A DNA stretch of 48,821 nt from Alphaproteobacteria bacterium (GTDB lineage: Bacteria; Pseudomonadota; Alphaproteobacteria; SMXQ01). Where the stretch lies: the NCBI GenBank assembly GCA_030831315.1, contig JAURLI010000046.1, forward strand, positions 1 through 48,821. The letters run 5' to 3'. Of this stretch, positions 37,926 to 45,123 are shown piece by piece (position 1 is the first letter of the stretch; the number at the start of each line of letters is the position of its first letter). Both the position numbers and the translations under genes were made by a program. The notes under the pieces were generated by a model. It saw only the letters and a program-made list of their open reading frames with translations, did not search any database and was not told the DNA's origin.

Positions 37926-39047
37926 ATGATCAAAATCCGTTCATCAATTTTCATGGCTGCCGCAGGGCTGGCCGTCGCCGCATCGGGCGACGCGGCCAAG
38001 GCCGATACGATCAGCGATTTCTACAAGAACAAACAGGTGTCGATGATCATCGCGTCCGGCGTCGGCGGCGGCTACGACACCTACTCGCGCACTTTCGCCC
38101 GGCACCTCGAGCGCAAGATTCCGGGCAACCCGAACATCGTTGCCAAGAACATGCCCGGTGCAGGCGGCCTGCGCGCCACCAACTTCGTCTACAGCAAGGC
38201 CGAACGCGACGGATCGCTGTTCGCATCGACCTACAACACGATGACGCTGGAACCACTGTTCGGAAACAAGGGGGCCAAGTTCGACGTCTTCAAGCTCAAC
38301 TGGCTGGGTTCGCTCGGCAAGTTGCAGGCGGTCTGCGTCAGCTGGCACACCAGCCCGATCAAGACCCTGGCCCAGGCCAAGGGCAAGACGCTCACCGTGT
38401 CGGCGACGGGCGCCACCGGCAATTCGGCCAAGATGCCGCTTCTGTTCAACTGGGCCGTCGACACCAAGTTCAAGGTGATCCTCGGCTATTCGACGACCGG
38501 TTCGCATCTGGCGCTTGAACGCGGTGAAGTCGACGGCATCTGCGGGCTGGGCTATTCGACCCTGAAGGCGGCGCGGCCAGACTGGATCGTCAACAAGCAG
38601 CTCAACTACCTGGCGCAGATCGGCCTCTATCCGCACCCTGCCCTGCCCGACGTCCCGATGGTGCTGAACGACGTCAAGGACGCCAAGACCAAGAAGGTGA
38701 TGGAACTGATCCTCACCCAGCAGGAGCCGGGGCGCCCATTCATCGCGCCCCCGGGCGTGCCGAAGGACCGCGTGCAGGCGCTGCGCACGGCCTTCATGGC
38801 GGCGGCGAAGGATCCCGCGTTCCTTGCCGATGCCGAACGCGCCAAGCTGGAAGTGACGCCGATGAGCGGCGAGGAGATCGACGCCATCCTGCGCCGCGCC
38901 TACGACTATCCACGCGATGTCGTCGAGGCGGCGGCCAAGCTGGTCGGCCCGCCCGCCAAGGGCACGGTGACCAACTGCAACCAGTTCACCAAGGAAGCCA
39001 AATGGTGCCGCAAGGCCAAGAAGAAAAAGGCGCAGAAGAAAAGCTGA
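37926..39047 (+). CDS. TctC-type periplasmic binding protein 2, CX9C and Lys-rich tail
   Basis: A 373-residue exported paralogue of the preceding gene. The signal peptide is MIKIRSSIFMAAAGLAVAAS, cleaved near AKADT. It shares the layout of its neighbour: MIIASGVGGGYDTYSRTF, NMPGAGGLRATNFVYSKAE, TGNSAKMPLLFNW, LGYSTTGSHLALERGEVDG and GICGLGYSTLKA. The tail again has Cys351-X9-Cys361 followed by a lysine-rich end (RKAKKKKAQKKS). AAAGGGAG precedes the start. It has its own upstream region of about 145 bases after a terminator, so it can be expressed separately. Ligand unknown. Confidence 0.88.
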   Translation: MIKIRSSIFMAAAGLAVAASGDAAKADTISDFYKNKQVSMIIASGVGGGYDTYSRTFARHLERKIPGNPNIVAKNMPGAGGLRATNFVYSKAERDGSLFASTYNTMTLEPLFGNKGAKFDVFKLNWLGSLGKLQAVCVSWHTSPIKTLAQAKGKTLTVSATGATGNSAKMPLLFNWAVDTKFKVILGYSTTGSHLALERGEVDGICGLGYSTLKAARPDWIVNKQLNYLAQIGLYPHPALPDVPMVLNDVKDAKTKKVMELILTQQEPGRPFIAPPGVPKDRVQALRTAFMAAAKDPAFLADAERAKLEVTPMSGEEIDAILRRAYDYPRDVVEAAAKLVGPPAKGTVTNCNQFTKEAKWCRKAKKKKAQKKS

Positions 39048-39056
39048 CGCAGACCG

Positions 39057-39085
39057 AAACCCCCGGGGCCTTCCCCGGGGGTTTT
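39057..39085 (+). terminator. Rho-independent terminator after binding protein 2
   Basis: AAACCCCCGGGG-CCTT-CCCCGGGGGTTTT forms a perfect hairpin with a T-run. The stem is the same as that at 37744 with a shorter loop, so the terminator was duplicated with the gene or maintained by similar selection. Confidence 0.9.
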
Positions 39086-39089
39086 CGTT

Positions 39090-39545
39090 TCAGCGCAGGC
39101 CTTCCTCGACGCGCCAATCGGGCCGGCTTATGCGCATCCGTCCGTAATCCGCCGCGAAGGTCGCGCAGTTTGGTAAGGGGAAACGCCCCTGGCCCATCGA
39201 GACCATCCATGATTCGACCCAGCCATCGACAATCAGGCTACCGGATGCGGTGTTGCCGTTGGAGAGTTTCGAATTTGCGGCGACACCTTCGAGCCGCGAC
39301 ACCACCGCCCCGGCGCGGTTCGTGAAACGGGACTTATCCGTCTCCGCGGTGCGGCACAGGATCATGTAAGCGACGATGCCGACACTACGATCATAAGCGG
39401 CATTGGCCGCAGCCTGGCGAAAGACCAGTGGCGGGGCCTGTGTCTTGGCCTTTGGCTGGGACTGGGCAAGTGCCACAGCGGACGGCAACATGCCGAGTGC
39501 AGCAATCGCATACGAAAATACGAACGCTCTGGTCCACCTACCCAT
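39090..39545 (-). CDS. Exported protein of unknown function
   Basis: A 151-residue protein starting MGRWTRAFVFSYAIAALGML with AAGGAGG at good spacing and a signal peptide ending near ALAQS. The mature part is about 120 residues, with Cys in AYMILCRTAETD and in LPNCATFAADYG, which could form a disulfide in the periplasm. It ends in RISRPDWRVEEGLR. It lies 22 bases after paralogue B on the same strand and converges on binding protein 2, suggesting that it belongs to the AMDase-like operon. No family recognised. Confidence 0.75.
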   Translation of the reverse strand: MGRWTRAFVFSYAIAALGMLPSAVALAQSQPKAKTQAPPLVFRQAAANAAYDRSVGIVAYMILCRTAETDKSRFTNRAGAVVSRLEGVAANSKLSNGNTASGSLIVDGWVESWMVSMGQGRFPLPNCATFAADYGRMRISRPDWRVEEGLR

Positions 39546-39567
39546 GCCATCCTCCTTCAATGCGAGG

Positions 39568-40293
39568 TCAGAACTCGCGGAACAGCCGGCCGAAGCCCTC
39601 GATCTTGTCGTTGATGCCGGCGGTCCGCAGCGCCTTCCAGACGATCGCCTGCTGGGAGGTCATCACCGCGACGCCCAATTCGCGCTCCACCGCCTCGATG
39701 GCGAAAGCCGTCGGCCAATGGGCAGAGGCGAAATGGATGCAATCGGTTTCAGGCCACTGCTGCATGAGCTGGCGGGCGAGCTTGAGGGCTTCCCCTTCGT
39801 CGATCTTGCCGTAATGCAGTAGTTTATGACGTTCGGGCGACAGCACGCCAACCGATTCAAAACCCATGTTGCGCATCTGCTCGTGGTGGCGCTCGATGTG
39901 ATGCGGCCCCGCCATGTGGGCCGTCGCCACCTTGCTGACGCCGAGTTTTTCCATCGCTTCTTTCTGGCAAAGCGTTGAGGCGATCACCTTGGTGCCGATT
40001 TCGGCGGCAAGGTCGGAACAGATTTTCGGCAGGTTTTCGATGCCGCGCGACTGGTTGACGGGGTTGCCGCCGAGCACGACGACGTCGGCCCCTGCTTCGC
40101 CCATGGCGCGGGCGGCGGCAAGGGAACGGTCATAGCTGCCGTCGAAGGCCTGCTTAGTATATTCGTTGCCGACCTCCAGCGTGGTGATCATCAGGGTCAC
40201 GCCGTCGGGTACCATCTTGTAGAACTCGTAGGCGAACACCTCGGTGACGAAGGGCGGCGAACAGTAACCGATGCGGGCGCGATGGCCGTACAT
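39568..40293 (-). CDS. AMDase/maleate isomerase-family protein, paralogue B (Ser form)
   Basis: A 241-residue paralogue starting MYGHRARIGYCSPP, with AGGAG upstream. The first loop is VVLGGNPVNQS. The second loop reads HFASAHWPTAFAI, so Ser190 stands where paralogues A and C have Cys; the codon is TCT. It ends GFGRLFREF. It starts 11 bases after paralogue C and is third in the D-C-B run. Without either superfamily cysteine it cannot use the standard thiol mechanism, so it may be a serine-dependent variant or a non-catalytic partner. Codon use looks like that of its neighbours. Confidence 0.85.
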   Translation of the reverse strand: MYGHRARIGYCSPPFVTEVFAYEFYKMVPDGVTLMITTLEVGNEYTKQAFDGSYDRSLAAARAMGEAGADVVVLGGNPVNQSRGIENLPKICSDLAAEIGTKVIASTLCQKEAMEKLGVSKVATAHMAGPHHIERHHEQMRNMGFESVGVLSPERHKLLHYGKIDEGEALKLARQLMQQWPETDCIHFASAHWPTAFAIEAVERELGVAVMTSQQAIVWKALRTAGINDKIEGFGRLFREF

Positions 40294-40304
40294 GGGGGCT
40301 CTCC

Positions 40305-41045
40305 TCAGAATTCGGACAGAAGACGGCCGTAGCCCTGCACGCGGTCGTCGACCCCGGCAAGGCGCATGGAATGCCAGGCGATGGCCTGCAGCGACGTCAT
40401 CACGCTGACACCGAATTCCTTTTCCAGCGGCGCGATGGCGTCGATCACCGACCAGTGCGGGCAGCCGAAATAGATGGTGTCGGCATCGGGGTGCGCCTTG
40501 ATCGCGGCGCGGCCCCATTCGAGGGCGCGTGCGGGCGGGAGCGTGCCGAGCGCGATCAGGCTGGACCCGCCCGCGTATTCGCCGACGGGCGTCAGGCCGA
40601 AAAATTCGCGCATGGTGCGTTCATGGCGCGGATTCTGGTCGGGAAGGAACGGATGCACGGTGACGACTTTCTTCGAGCCCAGGCACTTGAAGGCCGCGAC
40701 CTGCGCCGCCGCCGATGACGACACCCGTACGCCGATCTCGCGCGAGAGATTGCCCATCAGGTCTTCGACCGTGCCCTCGCCCTTGGAAATATTGATCGGC
40801 AGGCCGCCGAGGACGACGAGGTTTGCACCCGCCTTCGCCATCGTCTTGGCCGCGTCGATGGAAATCTGGTAGCACTTCTCCACATCTTCCTTCGAGCGCG
40901 TGCCGAGCGGCAGGGTGATCATCATCAGCGACACGCCGTCAGGCACCACGCGGTACCAGTCGATGGGATAGACCTCGGTGGTGACGGCGGCGACGGTATA
41001 GCCGATGCGCGCGCGATAGCCCCGGATGCGGTTCATCTCGTCCAT
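40305..41045 (-). CDS. AMDase/maleate isomerase-family protein, paralogue C (Cys form)
   Basis: A 246-residue paralogue starting MDEMNRIRGYRARIGYTVAA, two bases after the stop of paralogue D, so translation is probably coupled. The first loop is VVLGGLPINIS and the second is YFGCPHWSVIDAI with Cys195, the AMDase-type catalytic position. It ends GYGRLLSEF. It lacks the MYGH start shared by A and B. With A it is one of the two members expected to be active by the cysteine mechanism. Confidence 0.86.
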   Translation of the reverse strand: MDEMNRIRGYRARIGYTVAAVTTEVYPIDWYRVVPDGVSLMMITLPLGTRSKEDVEKCYQISIDAAKTMAKAGANLVVLGGLPINISKGEGTVEDLMGNLSREIGVRVSSSAAAQVAAFKCLGSKKVVTVHPFLPDQNPRHERTMREFFGLTPVGEYAGGSSLIALGTLPPARALEWGRAAIKAHPDADTIYFGCPHWSVIDAIAPLEKEFGVSVMTSLQAIAWHSMRLAGVDDRVQGYGRLLSEF

Positions 41046-41047
41046 GA

Positions 41048-41782
41048 TCAGAAATCCTTGAACAGGCGGCCGTAGCCGGAAATCGAATCCTTGATCCCGG
41101 CAAGGCGCAGGGCCTGCCACAGGATCGCCTGGATGGAGGACATGACGGTAACGCCAAATTCTTCCTCCAGCGGCGCGATGGCGTTGATCACCGGCCAGTG
41201 CGGCGAGGGGAACATGATGGTATCGGCGTCGGGGTGTTCCTTCATCAGCTCGCGCGCCATCTTCACCGCTGCGTCATCGGGAATGCCGCCGATGCGGTTG
41301 AAGGGAGAGCCCCAGGCGCGGGTGCCGAGCACCTCGGCCCCGAACTTCTGGGCGTAATCGTCGAAGCGGTGGTTGTCCTCGGCCTTGTAGGGGTGCGCCA
41401 CCAGCAGCTTCCTGCAGCCGAGCAGGCGGAAGGCTTCCTTCTGGGCCGAGGCCGAGGTGGCGACGGGAATGCCCAGCTGCTGCTCCAGATCCTTGATCAT
41501 GCGGTCGGCGTTCTCCACCCCCTTGGCGAGGTTGATGGGCACGCCGCCCAGCACGATGGAATCGCAGCCGGCTTCGGCCATCTGTTCGGCCGCCTTCATG
41601 GAAATGTCGTAGGACTGGTTGACCTCGGCGGCCGAGCGCACCGTGATCGCAAGGGTGGTGATCACCAGCGTCACGCCGTCGGGCACGACCTTGTAGAATT
41701 CGTATGGAAAGACTTCGCTGGTGAGCGGCGGCGAGGCGTAGCCGATGCGCGCGCGATAGCCGTACTTGTCTCCCCGGATCAT
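41048..41782 (-). CDS. AMDase/maleate isomerase-family protein, paralogue D (Ser form)
   Basis: A 244-residue paralogue starting MIRGDKYGYRARIGYASPP, with GGGAGGG upstream. The first loop is IVLGGVPINLA. The second loop is MFPSPHWPVINAI with Ser193 (codon TCG) in place of the catalytic Cys. It ends GYGRLFKDF. It is first in the D-C-B-exported-protein run; a perfect 9-bp inverted repeat lies 17 bases upstream of its start. As in B, no superfamily active-site cysteine remains. Confidence 0.86.
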   Translation of the reverse strand: MIRGDKYGYRARIGYASPPLTSEVFPYEFYKVVPDGVTLVITTLAITVRSAAEVNQSYDISMKAAEQMAEAGCDSIVLGGVPINLAKGVENADRMIKDLEQQLGIPVATSASAQKEAFRLLGCRKLLVAHPYKAEDNHRFDDYAQKFGAEVLGTRAWGSPFNRIGGIPDDAAVKMARELMKEHPDADTIMFPSPHWPVINAIAPLEEEFGVTVMSSIQAILWQALRLAGIKDSISGYGRLFKDF

Positions 41783-41798
41783 GGGGCCCTCCCTGAAA

Positions 41799-41823
41799 CG
41801 ATTGTTGTTTGGATCAACAATCG
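41799..41823. promoter_or_regulatory. Perfect inverted repeat upstream of the D-C-B operon (candidate operator)
   Basis: CGATTGTTG (41799-41807) and CAACAATCG (41815-41823) form a perfect 9-bp inverted repeat with a 7-base spacer. It sits 17 bases upstream of the paralogue D start and 30 bases after the TSUP stop. No T-run follows, and centre-to-centre spacing is near 1.5 helical turns, so a regulator dimer site is more likely than a terminator. Confidence 0.5.
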
Positions 41824-41853
41824 CCCAGCAGGGAAGCGCGCGCAAGGGCGCCC

Positions 41854-42675
41854 TCAGGGCACCAGCGACCACAGCATGTTGAGGGCGGCAAGGCCGAGAA
41901 AACCCGCGAACACGAAGCCGAGCCCGCGCTGGGGCATGCGGTGCGCTAGGCGCGCGCCGATCGGCGCCATCACGGCTGTTACCGGCGCCAGCACGGCGAA
42001 GGCCGCGAGATTGACGTAGCCCAGCGAAAACGGCGGCAGTTCCGCCATGTTCCAGCCGATCATGGCGAAGCCGACGGCGCCCGGCAGCGACACCAGCACG
42101 CCGACGGCGGAAGCGGTGCCCACCGCCATGTGGATCGGCACCGAATAGAGCGTCAGGATCGCGACCGTCATGGCGCCGCCGCCGATGCCGGCCATGGTCG
42201 ACACGCCACCGGTCAGAAGCCCGAGCACCCCCGAACCCGCTTTTCCGGGCATCGTTGTCCCCAGCCGGAAGGCGCGGTTGCCGCGCAGCATGTTGAGCGA
42301 CACGGCGATGGCGGCGGCAGCAAAAACGATGGTCAGCACCGCACCCTTCACCATCGCGGCAATCAGCGTGCCCGCCAGCACGCCCACCAGTACGCCGGGC
42401 GCGTAGGTCTTGAGGATACCGACATCGACAGCGCCGTGGCGCCAGTGGGTGGCGACGGAGGTGACGGCCGTCACCATGATCACGGCAAGGGACGTTCCTA
42501 CCGCCAGGTGCATGCGGTGGACATCGGCAACGCCGAGAAAACCTTCGACATAATAGAGTGCCGGCACGATGACGACGCCGCCGCCGATGCCGAGCAGGCC
42601 CGCCATCAGGCCGGCGAAAGCCGCGATGACGGCGAGGCCGACCGCCAGTGCGGCATATATCATCAGGTCTTCCAT
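41854..42675 (-). CDS. TauE/SafE (TSUP) family anion transporter
   Basis: A 273-residue inner-membrane protein with about eight hydrophobic segments in two repeats. The repeat motif is plain in both halves: GLMAGLLGIGGGVVIVPAL near 20 and STMAGIGGGAMTVAIL near 160. Family members export or import sulfite, sulfoacetate, organosulfonates or other organic anions. The start MEDLMIYAAL was chosen as the first ATG before the first helix; the longer open frame upstream is not family-like. It lies 71 bases upstream of the AMDase-like run and may handle an acid of that pathway. Confidence 0.9.
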   Translation of the reverse strand: MEDLMIYAALAVGLAVIAAFAGLMAGLLGIGGGVVIVPALYYVEGFLGVADVHRMHLAVGTSLAVIMVTAVTSVATHWRHGAVDVGILKTYAPGVLVGVLAGTLIAAMVKGAVLTIVFAAAAIAVSLNMLRGNRAFRLGTTMPGKAGSGVLGLLTGGVSTMAGIGGGAMTVAILTLYSVPIHMAVGTASAVGVLVSLPGAVGFAMIGWNMAELPPFSLGYVNLAAFAVLAPVTAVMAPIGARLAHRMPQRGLGFVFAGFLGLAALNMLWSLVP

Positions 42676-42783
42676 GGAACGGTCCGGGCAAAGAGGCGGT
42701 CGGGCGCCATCAATCCCCATCGGCCCCGGCCCGTCAAGCGTGCTAAACAGGGGCAACACCACAATCCGCCGGGGGAGGCAACC

Positions 42784-43209
42784 ATGGCCGTCATGTCCGC
42801 AAAACAGGTCCGCACCATTCTCGATACCGCGCTGAAGGAGGCGCGCAAGCGCAAGCTGCCGCCGATGGCAATAGCGGTGGTCGATGCGGGCGGCCATGTG
42901 CTGGGCTACATGGCGGAGGACGGCTCTGCCCCTATCCGCTTCGAGGTTGCCCGCGGCAAGGCCTGGACCGCCGCCATGCGGGCCGAAGGCACGACGCGGC
43001 TTGCCGAACAGGCGGCCCGCAATCCCGTGCTGGTGGCATCATTACAGGCGATGAGCCCGCATTACTTTCCTGTGCGCGGCGGTGTGCTGGTGCGCGCGGC
43101 ATCGGGCGAAAACGTCGGCGCCATCGGCGTCACCGGCGCCACGTCCGAACAGGATGAAATCTGCGCGCTGGCGGGCGCGCGCGCGGCAAAGCTGAAAGCC
43201 GTGCCCTGA
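42784..43209 (+). CDS. GlcG/HbpS-family protein
   Basis: A 141-residue protein with GGGGGAGG upstream of the ATG. MAIAVVDAGGHVLGYMAEDG near 28, ARGKAWTAAM near 56 and PVRGGVLVRAASGENVGAIG near 97, then GVTGATSEQDEICA, are the landmarks of the GlcG/HbpS fold. Members bind haem or cobalamin or accompany glycolate and other oxidation enzymes. No signal peptide is seen, so it should be cytoplasmic. It is divergent from the TSUP gene and converges with msrB 3 bases apart. Confidence 0.88.
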   Translation: MAVMSAKQVRTILDTALKEARKRKLPPMAIAVVDAGGHVLGYMAEDGSAPIRFEVARGKAWTAAMRAEGTTRLAEQAARNPVLVASLQAMSPHYFPVRGGVLVRAASGENVGAIGVTGATSEQDEICALAGARAAKLKAVP

Positions 43210-43212
43210 GGC

Positions 43213-43608
43213 CTATTTCTTTTCGAGCTTGAGCGACGCCGAATTGATGCAGTAGCGGAGGCCCGTCGGCGCGGGCCCGTCCGGGAACACATGACCAAGA
43301 TGCGCGTCGCATCGCGAACAGGTCACTTCCGTGCGGATCATGCCGTAGGACGCGTCGGTTTCCTTGTCGAGCGCGCCGTCGACGACCGGCTGGGTGAAGC
43401 TCGGCCATCCGGAACCCGAATCGAACTTGTGCGCGGCATCGAACAGCGGCGCGCCGCAGCAGACGCAGGTATACGTTCCCGCGTCGTGGCAGTCCCAGTA
43501 GCGTCCGGTAAAGGCGCGTTCGGTGCCTTTCTGGCGGGCGACCTGGTATTCGTCCGCAGACAGCTGCTTGCGCCACTCGGCATCGGTCTTGGTGATTTTC
43601 TCGCTCAT
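43213..43608 (-). CDS. msrB: Peptide-methionine (R)-S-oxide reductase
   Basis: A 131-residue MsrB that reduces methionine-R-sulfoxide in proteins. Zinc-binding CxxC pairs are in [11 protein letters not shown] and [28 protein letters not shown] precedes them structurally, and the catalytic Cys is in [11 protein letters not shown] near the end. Length and order are standard. No MsrA domain is fused. The start [16 protein letters not shown] is the first ATG in a well-conserved frame. Confidence 0.97.
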   Translation of the reverse strand: MSEKITKTDAEWRKQLSADEYQVARQKGTERAFTGRYWDCHDAGTYTCVCCGAPLFDAAHKFDSGSGWPSFTQPVVDGALDKETDASYGMIRTEVTCSRCDAHLGHVFPDGPAPTGLRYCINSASLKLEKK

Positions 43609-43643
43609 CGCAGTCTTCCGGTCATGGTGTCTTGCATTACGGC

Positions 43644-44192
43644 TCAGCGCAGGTAAGGGGCGGTGCCTTCGGGCAGGCCCACATCGAATCCTTTTATCGA
43701 AACGGCAATCAGCGAATAGAACCCGAGCAGCGAAACCAGTTCGATCACCCCCGGCTCGCCAATGGCATCAATCGCCGCCTGGTAGATTTCATCGCTGATC
43801 CCGCCTGGCTCATACATCGCATGGGCATAGTCGTACACGGCGCGCTCGGCCGCGTAGGCAAATTCAGGCCGGCGATTTTCCGCTATGGCGGCAAGCGCCG
43901 CTTCATCGAGTCCCAGACGCCGGGCATGCTGAATATGGACATGCCACTGGTATTGCGATGTCCAGTGGCGGGCATTGACCAGAATGGCAAGTTCGCGCAG
44001 TCGCGCGGGGAGCGCGCGTTCATCCTTGAAATAAAGCGCGAGATCGTTGACCCGCCTGAGCAGTTCCGGGCTTTTCAGCCAGATCGGGAAAGGCCCCCGG
44101 GTCAGGCCGCTGCGCGGACCGGCGATTGCCGCCGACAGGCTTTTCTGCTCGGGGGTCATCTGCAACTCATCAAGGGGAGCGATGCGGCTCAT
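43644..44192 (-). CDS. Carboxymuconolactone decarboxylase-family protein (PcaC/AhpD fold)
   Basis: A 182-residue all-helical protein starting [19 protein letters not shown]; its ATG overlaps the stop of the upstream hydrolase (ATGA). [20 protein letters not shown] followed by [15 protein letters not shown] near 85 is the carboxymuconolactone decarboxylase-family core. The CxxC of AhpD is absent, so a peroxidase role is unlikely. Paired with a PcaD-like hydrolase it recalls the protocatechuate branch, but no other beta-ketoadipate genes are here and the true substrate is open. Confidence 0.87.
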   Translation of the reverse strand: MSRIAPLDELQMTPEQKSLSAAIAGPRSGLTRGPFPIWLKSPELLRRVNDLALYFKDERALPARLRELAILVNARHWTSQYQWHVHIQHARRLGLDEAALAAIAENRRPEFAYAAERAVYDYAHAMYEPGGISDEIYQAAIDAIGEPGVIELVSLLGFYSLIAVSIKGFDVGLPEGTAPYLR

Positions 44193-45025
44193 GGTTCGTG
44201 CCTCGGAAAGTTGGAGCCTCCCAGAAAAGCGAGCAGCGTCCGGTTGAAGGTCTCGGCATGATCGATATGGGGATAATGATGGGCCCCGTCGATGATGTCG
44301 AGGACGGCGCCCGGGATGGCCGCTGCCAGCGCCCGCGCCGCGCGCCCGGGCACGCCGCCCGCAACGTTGCTGGCATCCTCGCCCCCCGTGACGACCAGCG
44401 TCGGCGAAGCGATACGGCCGAGGCGCGCGCAACTGTCGAAGCGGCCCAGGTCTTCCATGATCGCGACATAGGTTTCCGGATCATTGGCGAGGTAATGGCC
44501 GCGATACCAGTCCATCACCTGCGGATTCGCGGCGCAGAAATCGGCGGGAAAATGGCTGTCGATCTGGGGGCCGGCGGCAACCTTCATGCCGCCTGCGCGG
44601 ATGGCGGCGTTGCGTTCGGCGCGCGCGCCCGAATTGCCTGCGGCAATGCGGCAGGCGGTGGAGACCAGCACAAGACGGTCCACCCGCGATGGATGATCAA
44701 GGGCGAGCATTTGGGCAACGAAACCGCCGAGTGACACGCCGACGACATGAGCATGGGCAATGCCAAGCGCGTCGAGAAAAGCGATGGCCGCGACGGCATA
44801 AGATTCGACGCCGGGGATGACATCACCGCGGGGCGAGCGGCCAAGGCCGGGAAAATCGAAACGCAGTACGCGAAAGCCCGCATCGGCCAGCGGCGCAACC
44901 TGTTCGCGCCAGCCCTCGCGCGTGGACAGGCCCACCGAATGCAGCAGCAAGACCGGGGCGCCGTTTTCCGGTCCATCGAATTCGGCCGCCAGCGCACCTG
45001 CGGCGGTGTCAATCATCTGTTCCAT
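44189..45025 (-). CDS. Alpha/beta hydrolase, 3-oxoadipate enol-lactonase-like
   Basis: A 278-residue alpha/beta hydrolase. It has VLLLHSVGLSTREGW (oxyanion region), FDFPGLGRSPRG, nucleophile Ser in VVGVSLGGFVAQMLAL, acid in LVVTGGEDASN and histidine in DGAHHYPHIDH. Overall layout resembles PcaD-type enol-lactonases. It overlaps the downstream carboxymuconolactone-decarboxylase-like gene by 4 bases, so the two probably act in sequence on a lactone or related ester. Unlike the hydrolase at 35672, this one is intact. Confidence 0.88.
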   Translation of the reverse strand: MEQMIDTAAGALAAEFDGPENGAPVLLLHSVGLSTREGWREQVAPLADAGFRVLRFDFPGLGRSPRGDVIPGVESYAVAAIAFLDALGIAHAHVVGVSLGGFVAQMLALDHPSRVDRLVLVSTACRIAAGNSGARAERNAAIRAGGMKVAAGPQIDSHFPADFCAANPQVMDWYRGHYLANDPETYVAIMEDLGRFDSCARLGRIASPTLVVTGGEDASNVAGGVPGRAARALAAAIPGAVLDIIDGAHHYPHIDHAETFNRTLLAFLGGSNFPRHEP

Positions 45026-45062
45026 GGCACCTGATTAACGCGGGCGCGCGGGACCCACAAGC

Positions 45063-45091
45063 GAAACGGCGGGCTACATGCCCGCCGTTTC
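45063..45091 (-). terminator. Terminator after the molybdenum hydroxylase genes
   Basis: GAAACGGCGGGC-TACAT-GCCCGCCGTTTC is a perfect 12-bp hairpin in the gap between the molybdopterin subunit stop and the hydrolase start. Read on the minus strand it ends TTTCGCTTG, a short T-rich tail. It should separate the two minus-strand units. Confidence 0.7.
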
Positions 45092-45105
45092 CCCCCTCCA
45101 GGCTA

Positions 45106-45123
45106 CTGGTCTCAGGAGACCAG
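45106..45123. repeat. Perfect inverted repeat over the stop codon of the molybdopterin subunit
   Basis: CTGGTCTC-AG-GAGACCAG pairs over 8 bp with a 2-base centre and includes the stop codon. It is close to the larger hairpin at 45063 and may simply add to transcript-end structure. Confidence 0.45.

Noticed and set aside
26188-43209. Recently acquired genomic island
   Set aside because: The region is functionally accessory, but base composition and codon use look like the core genes and no integrase, tRNA target or direct repeats mark its borders.
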